NCBI RefSeq assembly: GCF_036884255.1 | Contig: NZ_CP145605.1 | Coordinates: forward strand, 5,889,001-5,953,000 | Reading direction: 5' to 3' | DNA from: Paenibacillus tundrae | Lineage (GTDB): Bacteria; Bacillota; Bacilli; Paenibacillales; Paenibacillaceae | Length of the DNA: 64,000 nucleotides | Shown: positions 43,813 through 53,025 of the stretch, one piece after another | Layout: the number at the start of each line of letters is the position of its first letter | Position numbering within the stretch: position 1 is the first letter of the stretch | Made by a program: the position numbers and the translations under genes | Notes under the pieces: generated by a model | The model's input: the letters and a program-made list of their open reading frames with translations, nothing else | What the model was told of the DNA's origin: nothing | Databases searched by the model: none

Positions 43813-45183
43813 TCATGCCGTCTCTTCTACCTTTCCAGGCCATGCCTTCATGACCGCCGCTGCTACCATCTTTCCTTGCTGCGCTGCTGATACGACCATC
43901 GCTTCACCCTGTCCCTGACCAAAGATAACATCTCCAGCAGCATAGACCTGAGGGCGGGATGTGCGATACGTGTGCGGCTCCACCTCTACTACACCTCCCT
44001 GGTGCTTCAAGCCAAACGCTTCAATAAGCGGCAACAACCGATTCTGCCCAATTGCGCGCACAACAGTATCACATTCAATCGTGAACTCTGACCCTTCCAC
44101 CGGTACAGGCCATGCGCGCCCCCCGCCGGGCGGTGTCTCTAGTCGCATTTTCACGCATTCAATAGCACGAACTCGGCCGTTCTCATCTCCGACAATGCGC
44201 CTCGGCATCGTAAACCAACGGAACTCGACTCCCTCCTGTTTCGCAAATGTATATTCAAACGCATACGCCGTCATCTGACCCTCTCCGCGTCGATAGAGCA
44301 TTTGTACCCGCTCAGCCCCCAAACGTACAGAGCACGTTGCCGCATCCACGGCTGTATTGCCTGCACCAATCACGGCAACATTCAGTCCATGGAGCGCCGG
44401 TGGCACACCCTGCTTCGTCGATTCGACCAGCTCAATGGCATCATAGACTCCTTCTAGTGTCTCGCCTTCAATGCCAAGCATCGGCACTGCACCCATGCCA
44501 CAAGCGAGAATTACCGAGTCGTATTGCTCCATAATCTCATCTGTTGAGAGGTCTACCCCAATGCGAACTCCATAGCGGATCTGTACGCCCAGTGCTTCCA
44601 CTTGCTGTACTTCCCACAACGCGACGGATTCAGGTAAACGGAACGATACAATGCCATACGTGTTCAGTCCGCCACCTTTCGCCTTCGCTTCATAGATCGT
44701 CACCTCATACCCTGCACGCCCCAGCTCTCTGGCTGCGGACAACCCTGCCGGGCCGGCACCCACGATTGCAACAGTACATCCATTCGAAGGTGCAGGATGG
44801 AACAAAGGTTCATTCTTCGTTCGTGCCCAATCCGTTGCATAACGTTGCAGGTCACCGATGCGAATAGGCTTTGACGAATCATTCAGAACACAGGCACCTT
44901 CACATAATTCTTCTGTTGGACAGACCCGCGCACAACTGGCTCCCACCGGATTTGCATCCATAATAGTTCGAGCTGATCCCTTGAGGTGACCTGTAGAGAT
45001 TTTCCGTATAAACGAAGGAATATTAATATCTGTTGGACACGCCTTAATGCAAGGTGCATCGTAACAATATAGACAGCGGTTGGATTCCTCCATCGCTTCT
45101 GCACCTGACATCGCAGGTTTCATCTCCGTGAAACGACTCTCCCATCCATAATCAGACATGGGGGCTCCAGGGCTGTTCATCAT
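43813..45183 (-). CDS. preT: NAD-dependent dihydropyrimidine dehydrogenase subunit PreT
   Basis: 456 residues from ATG 45183 (GGAGGTG upstream). N-terminal Fe-S domain with CLYCYDAPCIKACPTDINIP and SCARVCPTEELCEGAC, FAD Rossmann VAIVGAGPAGLSAARELGRAGY, and NAD-binding VAVIGAGNTAVDAATCSVRLGA. Passes electrons from NADH to PreA. Confidence 0.94.
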   Translation of the reverse strand: MMNSPGAPMSDYGWESRFTEMKPAMSGAEAMEESNRCLYCYDAPCIKACPTDINIPSFIRKISTGHLKGSARTIMDANPVGASCARVCPTEELCEGACVLNDSSKPIRIGDLQRYATDWARTKNEPLFHPAPSNGCTVAIVGAGPAGLSAARELGRAGYEVTIYEAKAKGGGLNTYGIVSFRLPESVALWEVQQVEALGVQIRYGVRIGVDLSTDEIMEQYDSVILACGMGAVPMLGIEGETLEGVYDAIELVESTKQGVPPALHGLNVAVIGAGNTAVDAATCSVRLGAERVQMLYRRGEGQMTAYAFEYTFAKQEGVEFRWFTMPRRIVGDENGRVRAIECVKMRLETPPGGGRAWPVPVEGSEFTIECDTVVRAIGQNRLLPLIEAFGLKHQGGVVEVEPHTYRTSRPQVYAAGDVIFGQGQGEAMVVSAAQQGKMVAAAVMKAWPGKVEETA

Positions 45184-45278
45184 GCGTATGCACCTCCAAA
45201 AATTATTCATTGAGCAGTGTATCCTGTTCGTGCCTCAGGGCATCCTTCGTAATCAAAAGCGGACTTTTTGAACAACCT

Positions 45279-46160
45279 CTACAAATGAACGAGATGTTCA
45301 TACGTTTCAGGCCGTCGATCCCGGTAAAATTGCCATACATTGCGCACCTCCCGGATCACCTCCGTATCCATCTCCCCAATAATTACTTCATCTTGATCCC
45401 TGCTGCCGATGGCAACCATCTTGCCACGCGGATCAACGAGATAGGACTGACCGTAGAATTCACCCATATTCCATGGTGATTCCACCCCTACACGATTGAT
45501 CGCAGCAACATAATACCCATTGGCTACCGCATGTGCGGGTTGCTCCAGCTTCCACAGGTATTCCGACGTGCCTGCCACCGTTGCCGAAGGATTGAATACA
45601 ATCTCAGCACCCGCTAAACCAAGCAGACGTGCTCCCTCTGGGAAATGACGGTCATAACAGATGTACACGCCCACTCTGGCGTAAGCCGTATCAAACACCG
45701 GGTATCCAAGATTTCCAGGTTTGAAATAATACTTCTCCCAGAATCCATTCGTACCCTCACCCGCTTCCACATGCGGGATGTGATGCTTGCGATATTTCCC
45801 CAGATACGATCCATCCGCATCGATCACGGCTGCCGTGTTGTAATACGAAGCAATGCCCTCCACCTCATACACCGGCAAAATAATGACTACCCCAAGCTCC
45901 TTCGCCAGTGCTTGGAAACGTTGTGTAGTTGGTCCCTCTGGTACCTGCTCCGCAGAGGCATACCACTTCGGACTCTGTTCCGTGCAGAAGTACGGACCGT
46001 AGAATACTTCCTGTAATCCAATAATCTGCGCTCCCTTGGCGGCAGCTTCCCGCACCATGGTGATATGCTTCTGTATCGCCGCTTCCTTATGTACCTCAAC
46101 GGAAGCGGTGCCTTCAATGGCGTGTGAAGCTTGGATCAAACCAATCTTGATTTTTCCCAT
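45279..46160 (-). CDS. Nitrilase-superfamily N-carbamoyl hydrolase (beta-ureidopropionase type)
   Basis: 293 residues. Catalytic Glu in GLQEVFYGPYFC near 50, Lys in GKYRKHHIPH near 122 and Cys in VYICYDRHFPEGAR near 167. Would hydrolyse N-carbamoyl-beta-alanine to beta-alanine, CO2 and ammonia. It shares the operon with a second, unrelated M20-type hydrolase. ATG 46160 has AGGAGG upstream. Confidence 0.88.
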   Translation of the reverse strand: MGKIKIGLIQASHAIEGTASVEVHKEAAIQKHITMVREAAAKGAQIIGLQEVFYGPYFCTEQSPKWYASAEQVPEGPTTQRFQALAKELGVVIILPVYEVEGIASYYNTAAVIDADGSYLGKYRKHHIPHVEAGEGTNGFWEKYYFKPGNLGYPVFDTAYARVGVYICYDRHFPEGARLLGLAGAEIVFNPSATVAGTSEYLWKLEQPAHAVANGYYVAAINRVGVESPWNMGEFYGQSYLVDPRGKMVAIGSRDQDEVIIGEMDTEVIREVRNVWQFYRDRRPETYEHLVHL

Positions 46161-46177
46161 AATATTGGAACACCTCC

Positions 46178-47455
46178 TTAGGAAAATGTGTCGATAACTG
46201 TGTGACCATTACACATCTGCCGAACGGTACGGTATAAGACCTCGGTGCCCAGTGTAATATCTTCTGGCGAAGAGTATTCACTCGGATGGTGACTGATGCC
46301 GTCCTTACTGCGGACAAAGATCATGCCGTAATCACATACGTGTGATAATGCCAGCGCATCATGGAAAGGCCCACTCATGAGCTCGGGTAACGTCAGTCCC
46401 ATCGCTTCTGCCGACGAGTGAATCGTCGATTTAATTCGTTCAGCACAATAACGCGGTTCACTGTTGGTATCGACCGTGAGCGAATAGCTCAGCCCATGTT
46501 GCCTGCTTACATCCTCCAGCAGTTGCATGAACCGGGCTTCTAGCCGATCTCTACGCGCCATCTCCATATCCCGCAAATCTACGGTAAAGCTAACTTCCTC
46601 CGGAATGATGTTGCGTGAATCGGGGAATACCCTCAGGCTTCCCACTGTTCCTACCGTTGGTGCACCAGGATCTTCGCGTACCATCTCATCAAACGCAGCA
46701 ATGACTTTGGCGCTGCCAACAAGCGCATCATGCCGCATCCCCATCGGAACCGAACCAGCATGACCTGCCATTCCCTTCATGGTCACCGTGAGCCACAATG
46801 GCCCTGAAATCCCGGTTACTACACCCACTTGCGCATCTATCGATTCCAGTACAGGCCCCTGTTCAATATGCAGCTCCAGATATGCGCCAATCGCTCCAGG
46901 CGGGTATACCGATTCGGCAAATTGTGCTGGGGAGCAGCCAAAAGACTCAAGCGCTTCTCGCCGCGTCACCCCATGCTTATCCTGTCGCTCCAGCTCGCCT
47001 TCCTCCAACTGCCCGGTTATCCCACGGGAGCCGAACAGACCTTTATTGAAACGCGAACCCTCTTCGTCACAAAAGGCAACGACTTCAATGGACATCGCGG
47101 GCTGGATCCCTTGCTCCATCAGACATTGAACAGCTTCGAGCGCACCGAGCACTCCAATTGCCCCATCATAGTGGCCACCATATGGCTGAGAATCGATGTG
47201 TGAACCCAGCATAAGGAGCGGTAGCGATGGGTCTGTACCTTCCAAGCGAGCAATCAAATTGCCAAACGCATCAAGCCGAGTGGTAAGCCCTGCCTCTTCC
47301 ATCCAGAGACGAACCTGAATGATGCCTTCCATATCTTCTGGTGTCAGCGCCAAGCGACAGACACCGGTATCTGCGATGCGTCCAATACGAGATAGTTGTT
47401 CAATTCGCTCATCCAACCGAACCTGATTAATGGTGATTCCCTGAGTCGTCTGCAC
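46178..47455 (-). CDS. M20-family amidohydrolase (N-carbamoyl-amino-acid hydrolase / ureidopropionase / allantoate type)
   Basis: 425 residues. Zinc-peptidase fold with MLGSHIDSQPYGGHYDGAIGVLGALE near 80-105, the FCDEEGSRFNKGLFGSRG block near 130, ELHIEQGPVLE, and a C-terminal GPFHDALALSHVCDYGMIFVRSKDGISHHPSEYSS. Substrate could be N-carbamoyl-beta-alanine, N-carbamoyl amino acids or allantoate. GTG 47455 has GGAGGAG 6 nt upstream and overlaps the aminotransferase gene by 29 bases. Confidence 0.88.
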   Translation of the reverse strand: MQTTQGITINQVRLDERIEQLSRIGRIADTGVCRLALTPEDMEGIIQVRLWMEEAGLTTRLDAFGNLIARLEGTDPSLPLLMLGSHIDSQPYGGHYDGAIGVLGALEAVQCLMEQGIQPAMSIEVVAFCDEEGSRFNKGLFGSRGITGQLEEGELERQDKHGVTRREALESFGCSPAQFAESVYPPGAIGAYLELHIEQGPVLESIDAQVGVVTGISGPLWLTVTMKGMAGHAGSVPMGMRHDALVGSAKVIAAFDEMVREDPGAPTVGTVGSLRVFPDSRNIIPEEVSFTVDLRDMEMARRDRLEARFMQLLEDVSRQHGLSYSLTVDTNSEPRYCAERIKSTIHSSAEAMGLTLPELMSGPFHDALALSHVCDYGMIFVRSKDGISHHPSEYSSPEDITLGTEVLYRTVRQMCNGHTVIDTFS

Positions 47456-48875
47456 TTCGAACTCCTCCTTGTACAGTTATGGCTTCACCGTTCATGTCTA
47501 ATGAACTTGCATCCAGATTACGTAGTGCAGTCAGTAGGCTGCTTGCAATGAGATCCAGCTCTGCTTCCGTTGTGACGAATGGCGGTGAAATCGTCAGAAT
47601 ATTTGCAAACCCTGGTACGGTATCCCCATTTTTACCGATGAGAATGCCATCCTTTTTACAGCTAGCGAGTACCTTCATTACCTGATCGGCTCTGGCCGGA
47701 GAGCCATCCGCCTCAATCAATTCGATGCCGCAGGCGAATCCGAAGGAGCGAATGTCACCGACCACCGAAAGCGACAAGAGCGGTTCGAGCTTCTCACGGA
47801 GCAATTGCCCCAGCCACTCAGCTTGACTAACTAGATTCTCACGTTCAATAATCTCCAGATTCGCCAGCGCTACCCGGCAAGACACCGGATTGCCCCCGAA
47901 GGTGTTCACATGACGAAGGTGTGTATCCGCGCCAGGTTCCTTGAACGAATCGTACATGTCCGCTCTTACGGCGGTAGCCGATAATGGAGAGTACGCACTG
48001 GTCATGCCTTTCGCCATCGTCACAATATCAGGCTTAACACCGTAATTGTGATGTCCGAACTTTTGCCCTGAGCGACCAAAACCACAAATGACCTCATCGA
48101 CGATCAACAGTACACCATAGCGCTCACAGATCTCCTGTACCGTGCGCATATAATCCGGAGGAGGCACAATCATGCCACCCCCTGTAATAACTGGCTCCAT
48201 AATAACTGCGGCTACGGTCTCTGGCCCTTCCCAGCGTATGACCTCTTCATAGATCGTCGCGCACTCTAGCCCGCATCCGTCCTTACTCTTACCGAATGGA
48301 CAACGATAACAATACGGCGGAGGTACATGAGTGAAACCAACGCCGAGGGGTTCGTATTTGATCTTGCGAGCCGCTTGCCCCGTAGCGCCCAGTGCTCCCA
48401 TGGAGTTGCCGTGATATGCACGGTGACGAGAGATGAATTTGTGCCGAGTAGGCTCACCATTCTGGTGATGATACTGACGGGCTATTTTGAAAGCTACCTC
48501 ATTGGCATCCGAGCCCGAGTTGGAGAAAAAGATCCGATACTCCCCCTCCAGCCAGTCATTCAGCTTCTCTGCGAGCAGGATTGCCGGCTCATGACTCTGG
48601 GTCATTGGGACATAGGCGAGTGCTTTCATCTGCTCGTAGGCACTTCTGGCAATTTCCTCCCGCCCATGCCCAACGTTCACACACCACAATCCGGACATCG
48701 CATCCAAATAACGCGAGCCATCCTGATCCATAATCCAGCTTCCTTCACCGCTGACGGCAATCATCGGATGATCGTTATGCGGGGAGATGTGATGCCACAC
48801 ATATTGACGATCCTTCACCAGCCATTCTTCCTTCGTATCCCCAAGTGGCTGAGGCTGCTGATCCACAGAGTTCAT
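47427..48875 (-). CDS. Class III PLP aminotransferase, likely beta-alanine:2-oxo acid
   Basis: 482 residues. LLIVDEVICGFGRSGQKFG, the PLP lysine in TMAKGMTSAYSPLSA near 290, and HVNTFGGNPVSCRVALAN. In this operon beta-alanine from uracil (or beta-aminoisobutyrate from thymine) is the logical donor, forming malonate semialdehyde. ATG 48875 follows GGAGGAGG. Confidence 0.87.
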   Translation of the reverse strand: MNSVDQQPQPLGDTKEEWLVKDRQYVWHHISPHNDHPMIAVSGEGSWIMDQDGSRYLDAMSGLWCVNVGHGREEIARSAYEQMKALAYVPMTQSHEPAILLAEKLNDWLEGEYRIFFSNSGSDANEVAFKIARQYHHQNGEPTRHKFISRHRAYHGNSMGALGATGQAARKIKYEPLGVGFTHVPPPYCYRCPFGKSKDGCGLECATIYEEVIRWEGPETVAAVIMEPVITGGGMIVPPPDYMRTVQEICERYGVLLIVDEVICGFGRSGQKFGHHNYGVKPDIVTMAKGMTSAYSPLSATAVRADMYDSFKEPGADTHLRHVNTFGGNPVSCRVALANLEIIERENLVSQAEWLGQLLREKLEPLLSLSVVGDIRSFGFACGIELIEADGSPARADQVMKVLASCKKDGILIGKNGDTVPGFANILTISPPFVTTEAELDLIASSLLTALRNLDASSLDMNGEAITVQGGVRSADDSGNHH

Positions 48876-48892
48876 GCGTCATCCTCCTCCAT

Positions 48893-49957
48893 CTATTTCA
48901 CTGCATCTTCATAGATACTTCTCTCTAATGCTTCATCCAGATTTGCGGCTTTTTTGATCAAACCATAATTTAGGGCGATGTCCGCCGTTCGCGTGAAGGA
49001 CTCATCGACGAAGCTGCCAACCTGCTGTTCGGTAAAACCTTCGGGGCGAATTAACTTCGCAATCTCTTCCAGCATGGTCACTTGGTGCTCACGAGTGGTG
49101 CTGCCCTCGGTTACATTTTTCATGACGGCATCTACCGTCTCCTCTTGGTTATCAATTGCGTAGTTCCAGCCTTTCAGAATGGCACGCGTAACTTTGACCG
49201 CCAGATCCCGATTGCCGTCTACCCAGTCTTTCTTCGCAATAAGGGTATCCTCCAACATGCCCACACCCGCATCCTCAATGTTGAATACATCCAAATCCGA
49301 TTCCTTCACACCGCTCTCCAGTACCACATGAAATTCGTTATAGATGGTTGCTGTAGCCACATCCACCTGGTCATTGAAGAATTGATCCATCGTGAATCCC
49401 TGTTTGACCAGCTCGATATCCTTCTTCGGATCAAGGCCATTCTTCTCCATAAAGGCGAGCACCTGGAATTGTTGGCTGCCAAACCAAGTACTAACCTTCT
49501 TGCCCTTCATCTGAGTAGGATCGGTGATCCCCGCAGATTTCTTGGCAATTAATCGATAACTGCTCTTTTGCGAAATTTGCGCCAGTGATACGAGCGGGAG
49601 TCCGTTATCCCGGCTGACCAGCAAGCTGTCTACCCCGGTTACCCCAACATCTGCAGCACCATTGACGACCTGTTGTTCTATGACGATATCCGGCCCTCCG
49701 GGAATAATCTCGGCATCGATGCCCTCATCGGCGAAGAAACCCTGCTCCTTGGCAGCATATATACCTGCAAACTGAGCCTGTGGTACCCATTTGAGTTGGA
49801 TCTTCACTTTCGTTAAAGACTGACCCTCACCTTCTGCTTCCCCTGCACCCGCAACAGCAGGAGTCGTAGCCGGCTTAGAATCTGTCGAACACGCACCTAA
49901 CATAGTAACAACCAGCAGCATCAACACTAGAAAACCAGGTTTTAACGGTCGGTACAT
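48893..49957 (-). CDS. ABC importer substrate-binding lipoprotein (NMT1/THI5-like)
   Basis: 354 residues. Signal peptide with lipobox LGAC near residue 22, an Ala/Gly/Glu-rich linker, then LKWVPQAQFAGIYAAKEQGFFADEGIDAEIIPGG, the NMT1/SsuA-type opening. Relatives bind pyrimidine precursors (HMP), sulfonates or riboflavin-like compounds. In this operon a pyrimidine or hydantoin-like substrate is probable. Confidence 0.85.
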   Translation of the reverse strand: MYRPLKPGFLVLMLLVVTMLGACSTDSKPATTPAVAGAGEAEGEGQSLTKVKIQLKWVPQAQFAGIYAAKEQGFFADEGIDAEIIPGGPDIVIEQQVVNGAADVGVTGVDSLLVSRDNGLPLVSLAQISQKSSYRLIAKKSAGITDPTQMKGKKVSTWFGSQQFQVLAFMEKNGLDPKKDIELVKQGFTMDQFFNDQVDVATATIYNEFHVVLESGVKESDLDVFNIEDAGVGMLEDTLIAKKDWVDGNRDLAVKVTRAILKGWNYAIDNQEETVDAVMKNVTEGSTTREHQVTMLEEIAKLIRPEGFTEQQVGSFVDESFTRTADIALNYGLIKKAANLDEALERSIYEDAVK

Positions 49958-50036
49958 GTGAAGAACAACCCCCTATTGATATGGATTTTGGGTTATGCCG
50001 ATTGCATGTAATATCAGGACTCTACTCGATGTCCAG

Positions 50037-50978
50037 TCAGGGATCTGTGCGAACACGGCTCCAAGGGATCAGGCGTTTCTCTGCCAGCACCACCGCTTCA
50101 TAGAGCACAATCCCAAGGACAGCGGCGATAACAATGCAAGACCAGGCAAGCGGCATATTCGCCAGGCGAATCTGATCAGAGAGCAGATATCCCAGACCCT
50201 GTGAAGCGATGAAAAACTCCCCTACGATGGCCCCAATAATGCTGGTCGACATATTAATCTTCAATCCAGCGAACAGTGCAGGCAGGGCATGAGGTAAGCG
50301 CAGCTTGATAAAAATTTGCATTTTACTCGCCGCAAGACCCCCGAGCAATTCATGGTACTGTGGCTGGATGAAGGTTAGCCCTTTGAATAAACTGACAGCC
50401 ATAGCAGCCATGGTAATGACTGCTACTACCGCAATACGCGACCAGATTCCGTCCCCAAACCAGTTGTTCATAATCGGTGCCAGTGCAACGATTGGTATTG
50501 CGTTCAGTGCAGACATCACGGCAACTGCCGCCTTTCCACTCGTAGGAAAGAAGCAGGCAACTATAGCGGCAAGTGCGCCTAGCGAAGAACCTAACAAGAA
50601 ACCACCTAACATTTCGGTGCCGCTATACATTGCATAACGGAAGAGCATTTCTGCATTGTCTTTGATTGAGCTTGCAATGGAAGAAGGTACAGGCAATTGA
50701 TAAATTTCTAGGGAGAACATGTAGTGGAATAGCCTAAGTTGCCAGAGAAGAAGAAATATAAGTCCTGCAAGCGCTGGGAGCAGACGCAAACCCATGGATC
50801 GTCCACGCAAGCGACGAGTCCATCGCCTCTCTTCGGCTTGTCCTTGTTGTTCCTGTAATCGGGAAGCTGAAGCAGAAGTGGGGGTGATTATGGCGGAGCT
50901 GGACATGGATGTTCCTCCAGATACGGCCGCCGTCACTCGATCCTCCTTATTCCGATGTTTCCATACATGATCATTCAT
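50037..50978 (-). CDS. ABC importer permease (BPD_transp_1), second copy
   Basis: 313 residues. A long polar N-terminal extension (about 60 residues) precedes six membrane helices. EAA-like coupling loop LGGLAASKMQIFIKLRLPHALPALFAGLKI near 220. The start overlaps the previous permease stop (ATGA). Confidence 0.87.
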   Translation of the reverse strand: MNDHVWKHRNKEDRVTAAVSGGTSMSSSAIITPTSASASRLQEQQGQAEERRWTRRLRGRSMGLRLLPALAGLIFLLLWQLRLFHYMFSLEIYQLPVPSSIASSIKDNAEMLFRYAMYSGTEMLGGFLLGSSLGALAAIVACFFPTSGKAAVAVMSALNAIPIVALAPIMNNWFGDGIWSRIAVVAVITMAAMAVSLFKGLTFIQPQYHELLGGLAASKMQIFIKLRLPHALPALFAGLKINMSTSIIGAIVGEFFIASQGLGYLLSDQIRLANMPLAWSCIVIAAVLGIVLYEAVVLAEKRLIPWSRVRTDP

Positions 50979-51808
50979 GCAGCCCCTCCTCTCTTGCTTC
51001 TGAATTCAGGCTGCCAAGGTGTTAACCAACGTTCAGCAAGGCTGATGACCATATACGAGATCAATCCGATGCCCATACTTAGCATGATCGTTGCCCAGAA
51101 CATGCCAACTTGGGCGTTACCATAGTACAAGGAACTCACCATAAGTACGCCTAATCCATCGGGAGCACCCATTAGCTCCACTACAATCGAAGAAGTTACA
51201 GCGAGCGGAGCGGCGATTTTCATCCCAGAGAATAAACCAGGCAGCGCAGAAGGTAACAAACACTTAATATACCGGGCTGACAACGAGGCTCCACAGGAGC
51301 GCATGAGCTCCAGATGCTCCGGGGCAGTGCTTTTCAAACCTTTCAGCGTGTGAATGATAATCGGGAAAAAGGTAACGTATGCGGCCATCACGATCCGCGC
51401 CCACTCGGCGTTATGGATAATGCCGTACACAATCGGGGCAAGACCAATGACCGGAACCATCTGTGAGGAAATCACATAAGGCGACAATGTACGCTCCAGC
51501 CAGACGGCTATACTCATCAGAAGTGCTAGCGCTAGACCCAGAAGCGTACCCCCTGCAAAACCAATTGCCGCATTACCAAACGTCACACTTCCTTGTTCAG
51601 CCAGCGTGCCTGCATGCCTTAATAGCGCAATAACCACATCATGTAGATAAGGTAGGCGAGATGATGCCTGTTGGGGAGTCATGGATGCATGGAGTATCCA
51701 GGCGATGCCTTCCCATAACAGGAGCAGGAGAATAATCCAGATCGCGACCCAAGAACGATAGCCAGGTTTATAAGAGCGCAGAGGTATCAGACGGATCACG
51801 CTCCTCAT
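50975..51808 (-). CDS. ABC importer permease (BPD_transp_1), first copy
   Basis: 277 residues, about six helices. Coupling loop MRSCGASLSARYIKCLLPSALPGLFSGMKIA near 165. ATG 51808 overlaps the ATPase gene by 41 bases. Its ribosome site is poor and a GAGGAG falls just inside, so the true start could be slightly later. Confidence 0.85.
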   Translation of the reverse strand: MRSVIRLIPLRSYKPGYRSWVAIWIILLLLLWEGIAWILHASMTPQQASSRLPYLHDVVIALLRHAGTLAEQGSVTFGNAAIGFAGGTLLGLALALLMSIAVWLERTLSPYVISSQMVPVIGLAPIVYGIIHNAEWARIVMAAYVTFFPIIIHTLKGLKSTAPEHLELMRSCGASLSARYIKCLLPSALPGLFSGMKIAAPLAVTSSIVVELMGAPDGLGVLMVSSLYYGNAQVGMFWATIMLSMGIGLISYMVISLAERWLTPWQPEFRSKRGGAA

Positions 51809-52595
51809 AGAAACAATTGCGAATCGTTGTAATCATCTGATAAAAGGCTTCCGTTTCCCTCAGTTCACGATGACGTTCTAAGGGCAATTCAACGGGATGT
51901 ATGGAATGTACCTGACCCGGATGTGCAGAGAGAACGATAATCCGGTCTGATAGGAATACAGCTTCTGGGATACTGTGTGTAACAAAGAGGAAGGTTTTGC
52001 CTGTGGAACGCTTAATATCGAGCAGTTCTAATTGTAATTTTTCTTTGGTGAATTCATCCAAGGCGGAGAATGGTTCATCCATGAGTAACAATGGTGGATC
52101 AAGCGCAAGTGCTCTCGCAATCGACACCCGCTGCTGCATCCCCCCACTGAGTTGCCAAGGATAATGGTCAGCAAATCGGGTGAGACCGACCAGCTCAAGC
52201 AGTTCAGCACTCATGCGCCTGCATTCCTTCTTACTCGTACCGAGCAGCTCCAGCGGTAATTCTACATTGTGACGCACCGTGCGCCAGTCGAACAAAGCGG
52301 GGGTCTGAAATACGATGCCGAACTGTCGCTGTAACCTTGCTTTTTCCGGCTCATCCCCGGCAATGCGGACAGAACCGGACGTGGGCTGGAGCAGATCGGC
52401 AACCAGTCGCAATAAGGTGGATTTGCCACAGCCGGACGGCCCAAGCAGAGAGACAAATTCATTGGAACCGATGTGAAACGAAACATCTGACAGTGCCGTT
52501 ACCTGTTGTGTTCCAGTTCCAAAAACAACGGACACATGATCCACTTCAATGTGGCAGACATCTGGAACAGGGACGTTTATGGAGGACATAGGCAT
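51768..52595 (-). CDS. ABC importer ATP-binding protein
   Basis: 275 residues. Walker A GPSGCGKST near 55, Q-loop VFQTPALFDWR, signature LSGGMQQRVSIARALALDP, Walker B LLLMDEPFSALD, and the H-loop in FVTHSIPEA. SsuB/ThiZ type. First gene of the operon. Confidence 0.93.
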   Translation of the reverse strand: MPMSSINVPVPDVCHIEVDHVSVVFGTGTQQVTALSDVSFHIGSNEFVSLLGPSGCGKSTLLRLVADLLQPTSGSVRIAGDEPEKARLQRQFGIVFQTPALFDWRTVRHNVELPLELLGTSKKECRRMSAELLELVGLTRFADHYPWQLSGGMQQRVSIARALALDPPLLLMDEPFSALDEFTKEKLQLELLDIKRSTGKTFLFVTHSIPEAVFLSDRIIVLSAHPGQVHSIHPVELPLERHRELRETEAFYQMITTIRNCFYEERDPSDTSALL

Positions 52596-53025
52596 TCTCC
52601 TTTTCGCGGAAGTGACTTCTTATCGCACTCAGGGTGAATGGGAGGTTGTTGAACCGAGTCGTGTTCACGAACATTACAGATTTAACTGGTTAGGTAATAC
52701 TATATAACATTGAGCGAGGATTACATTATACAGACTGTTTTTAGAATAGGCTCGTTCATGTTACAGAGTGTAAAGTGAGACAGATATGGAGGAGAGGTTA
52801 CCTAACAAGGATATAACTCAATCATAAATTTCAATTGTTAGAGGATCATCATGCCATAGATAGCTTACATCTCATTTTTATAAACCGTATATTATTTGTA
52901 TTTTTTGAATGAATATTCGGAAAATTCGGCATATGCCCTCGTATTCTTGGTGGTTTTCTTGTATAAGACTTATATAGAGAGAAAGAGAGAGAAGCATTCA
53001 CATTCAACAATCGGGGGTGTTTGGC
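52596..53025. promoter_or_regulatory. Divergent control region between importer operon and chemoreceptor
   Basis: About 430 bases. An inverted repeat GTTAGGTAA (about 52689-52697) and TTACCTAAC (52798-52806), about 100 bases apart, could be paired regulator sites. No TPP-riboswitch signature was seen. Promoters were not assigned with confidence. Confidence 0.45.

Noticed and set aside
52596..53025. TPP riboswitch before the NMT1-type importer
   Set aside because: The conserved CTGAGA and ACCTGATCTGGATAATGCC-type blocks were not found on either strand.
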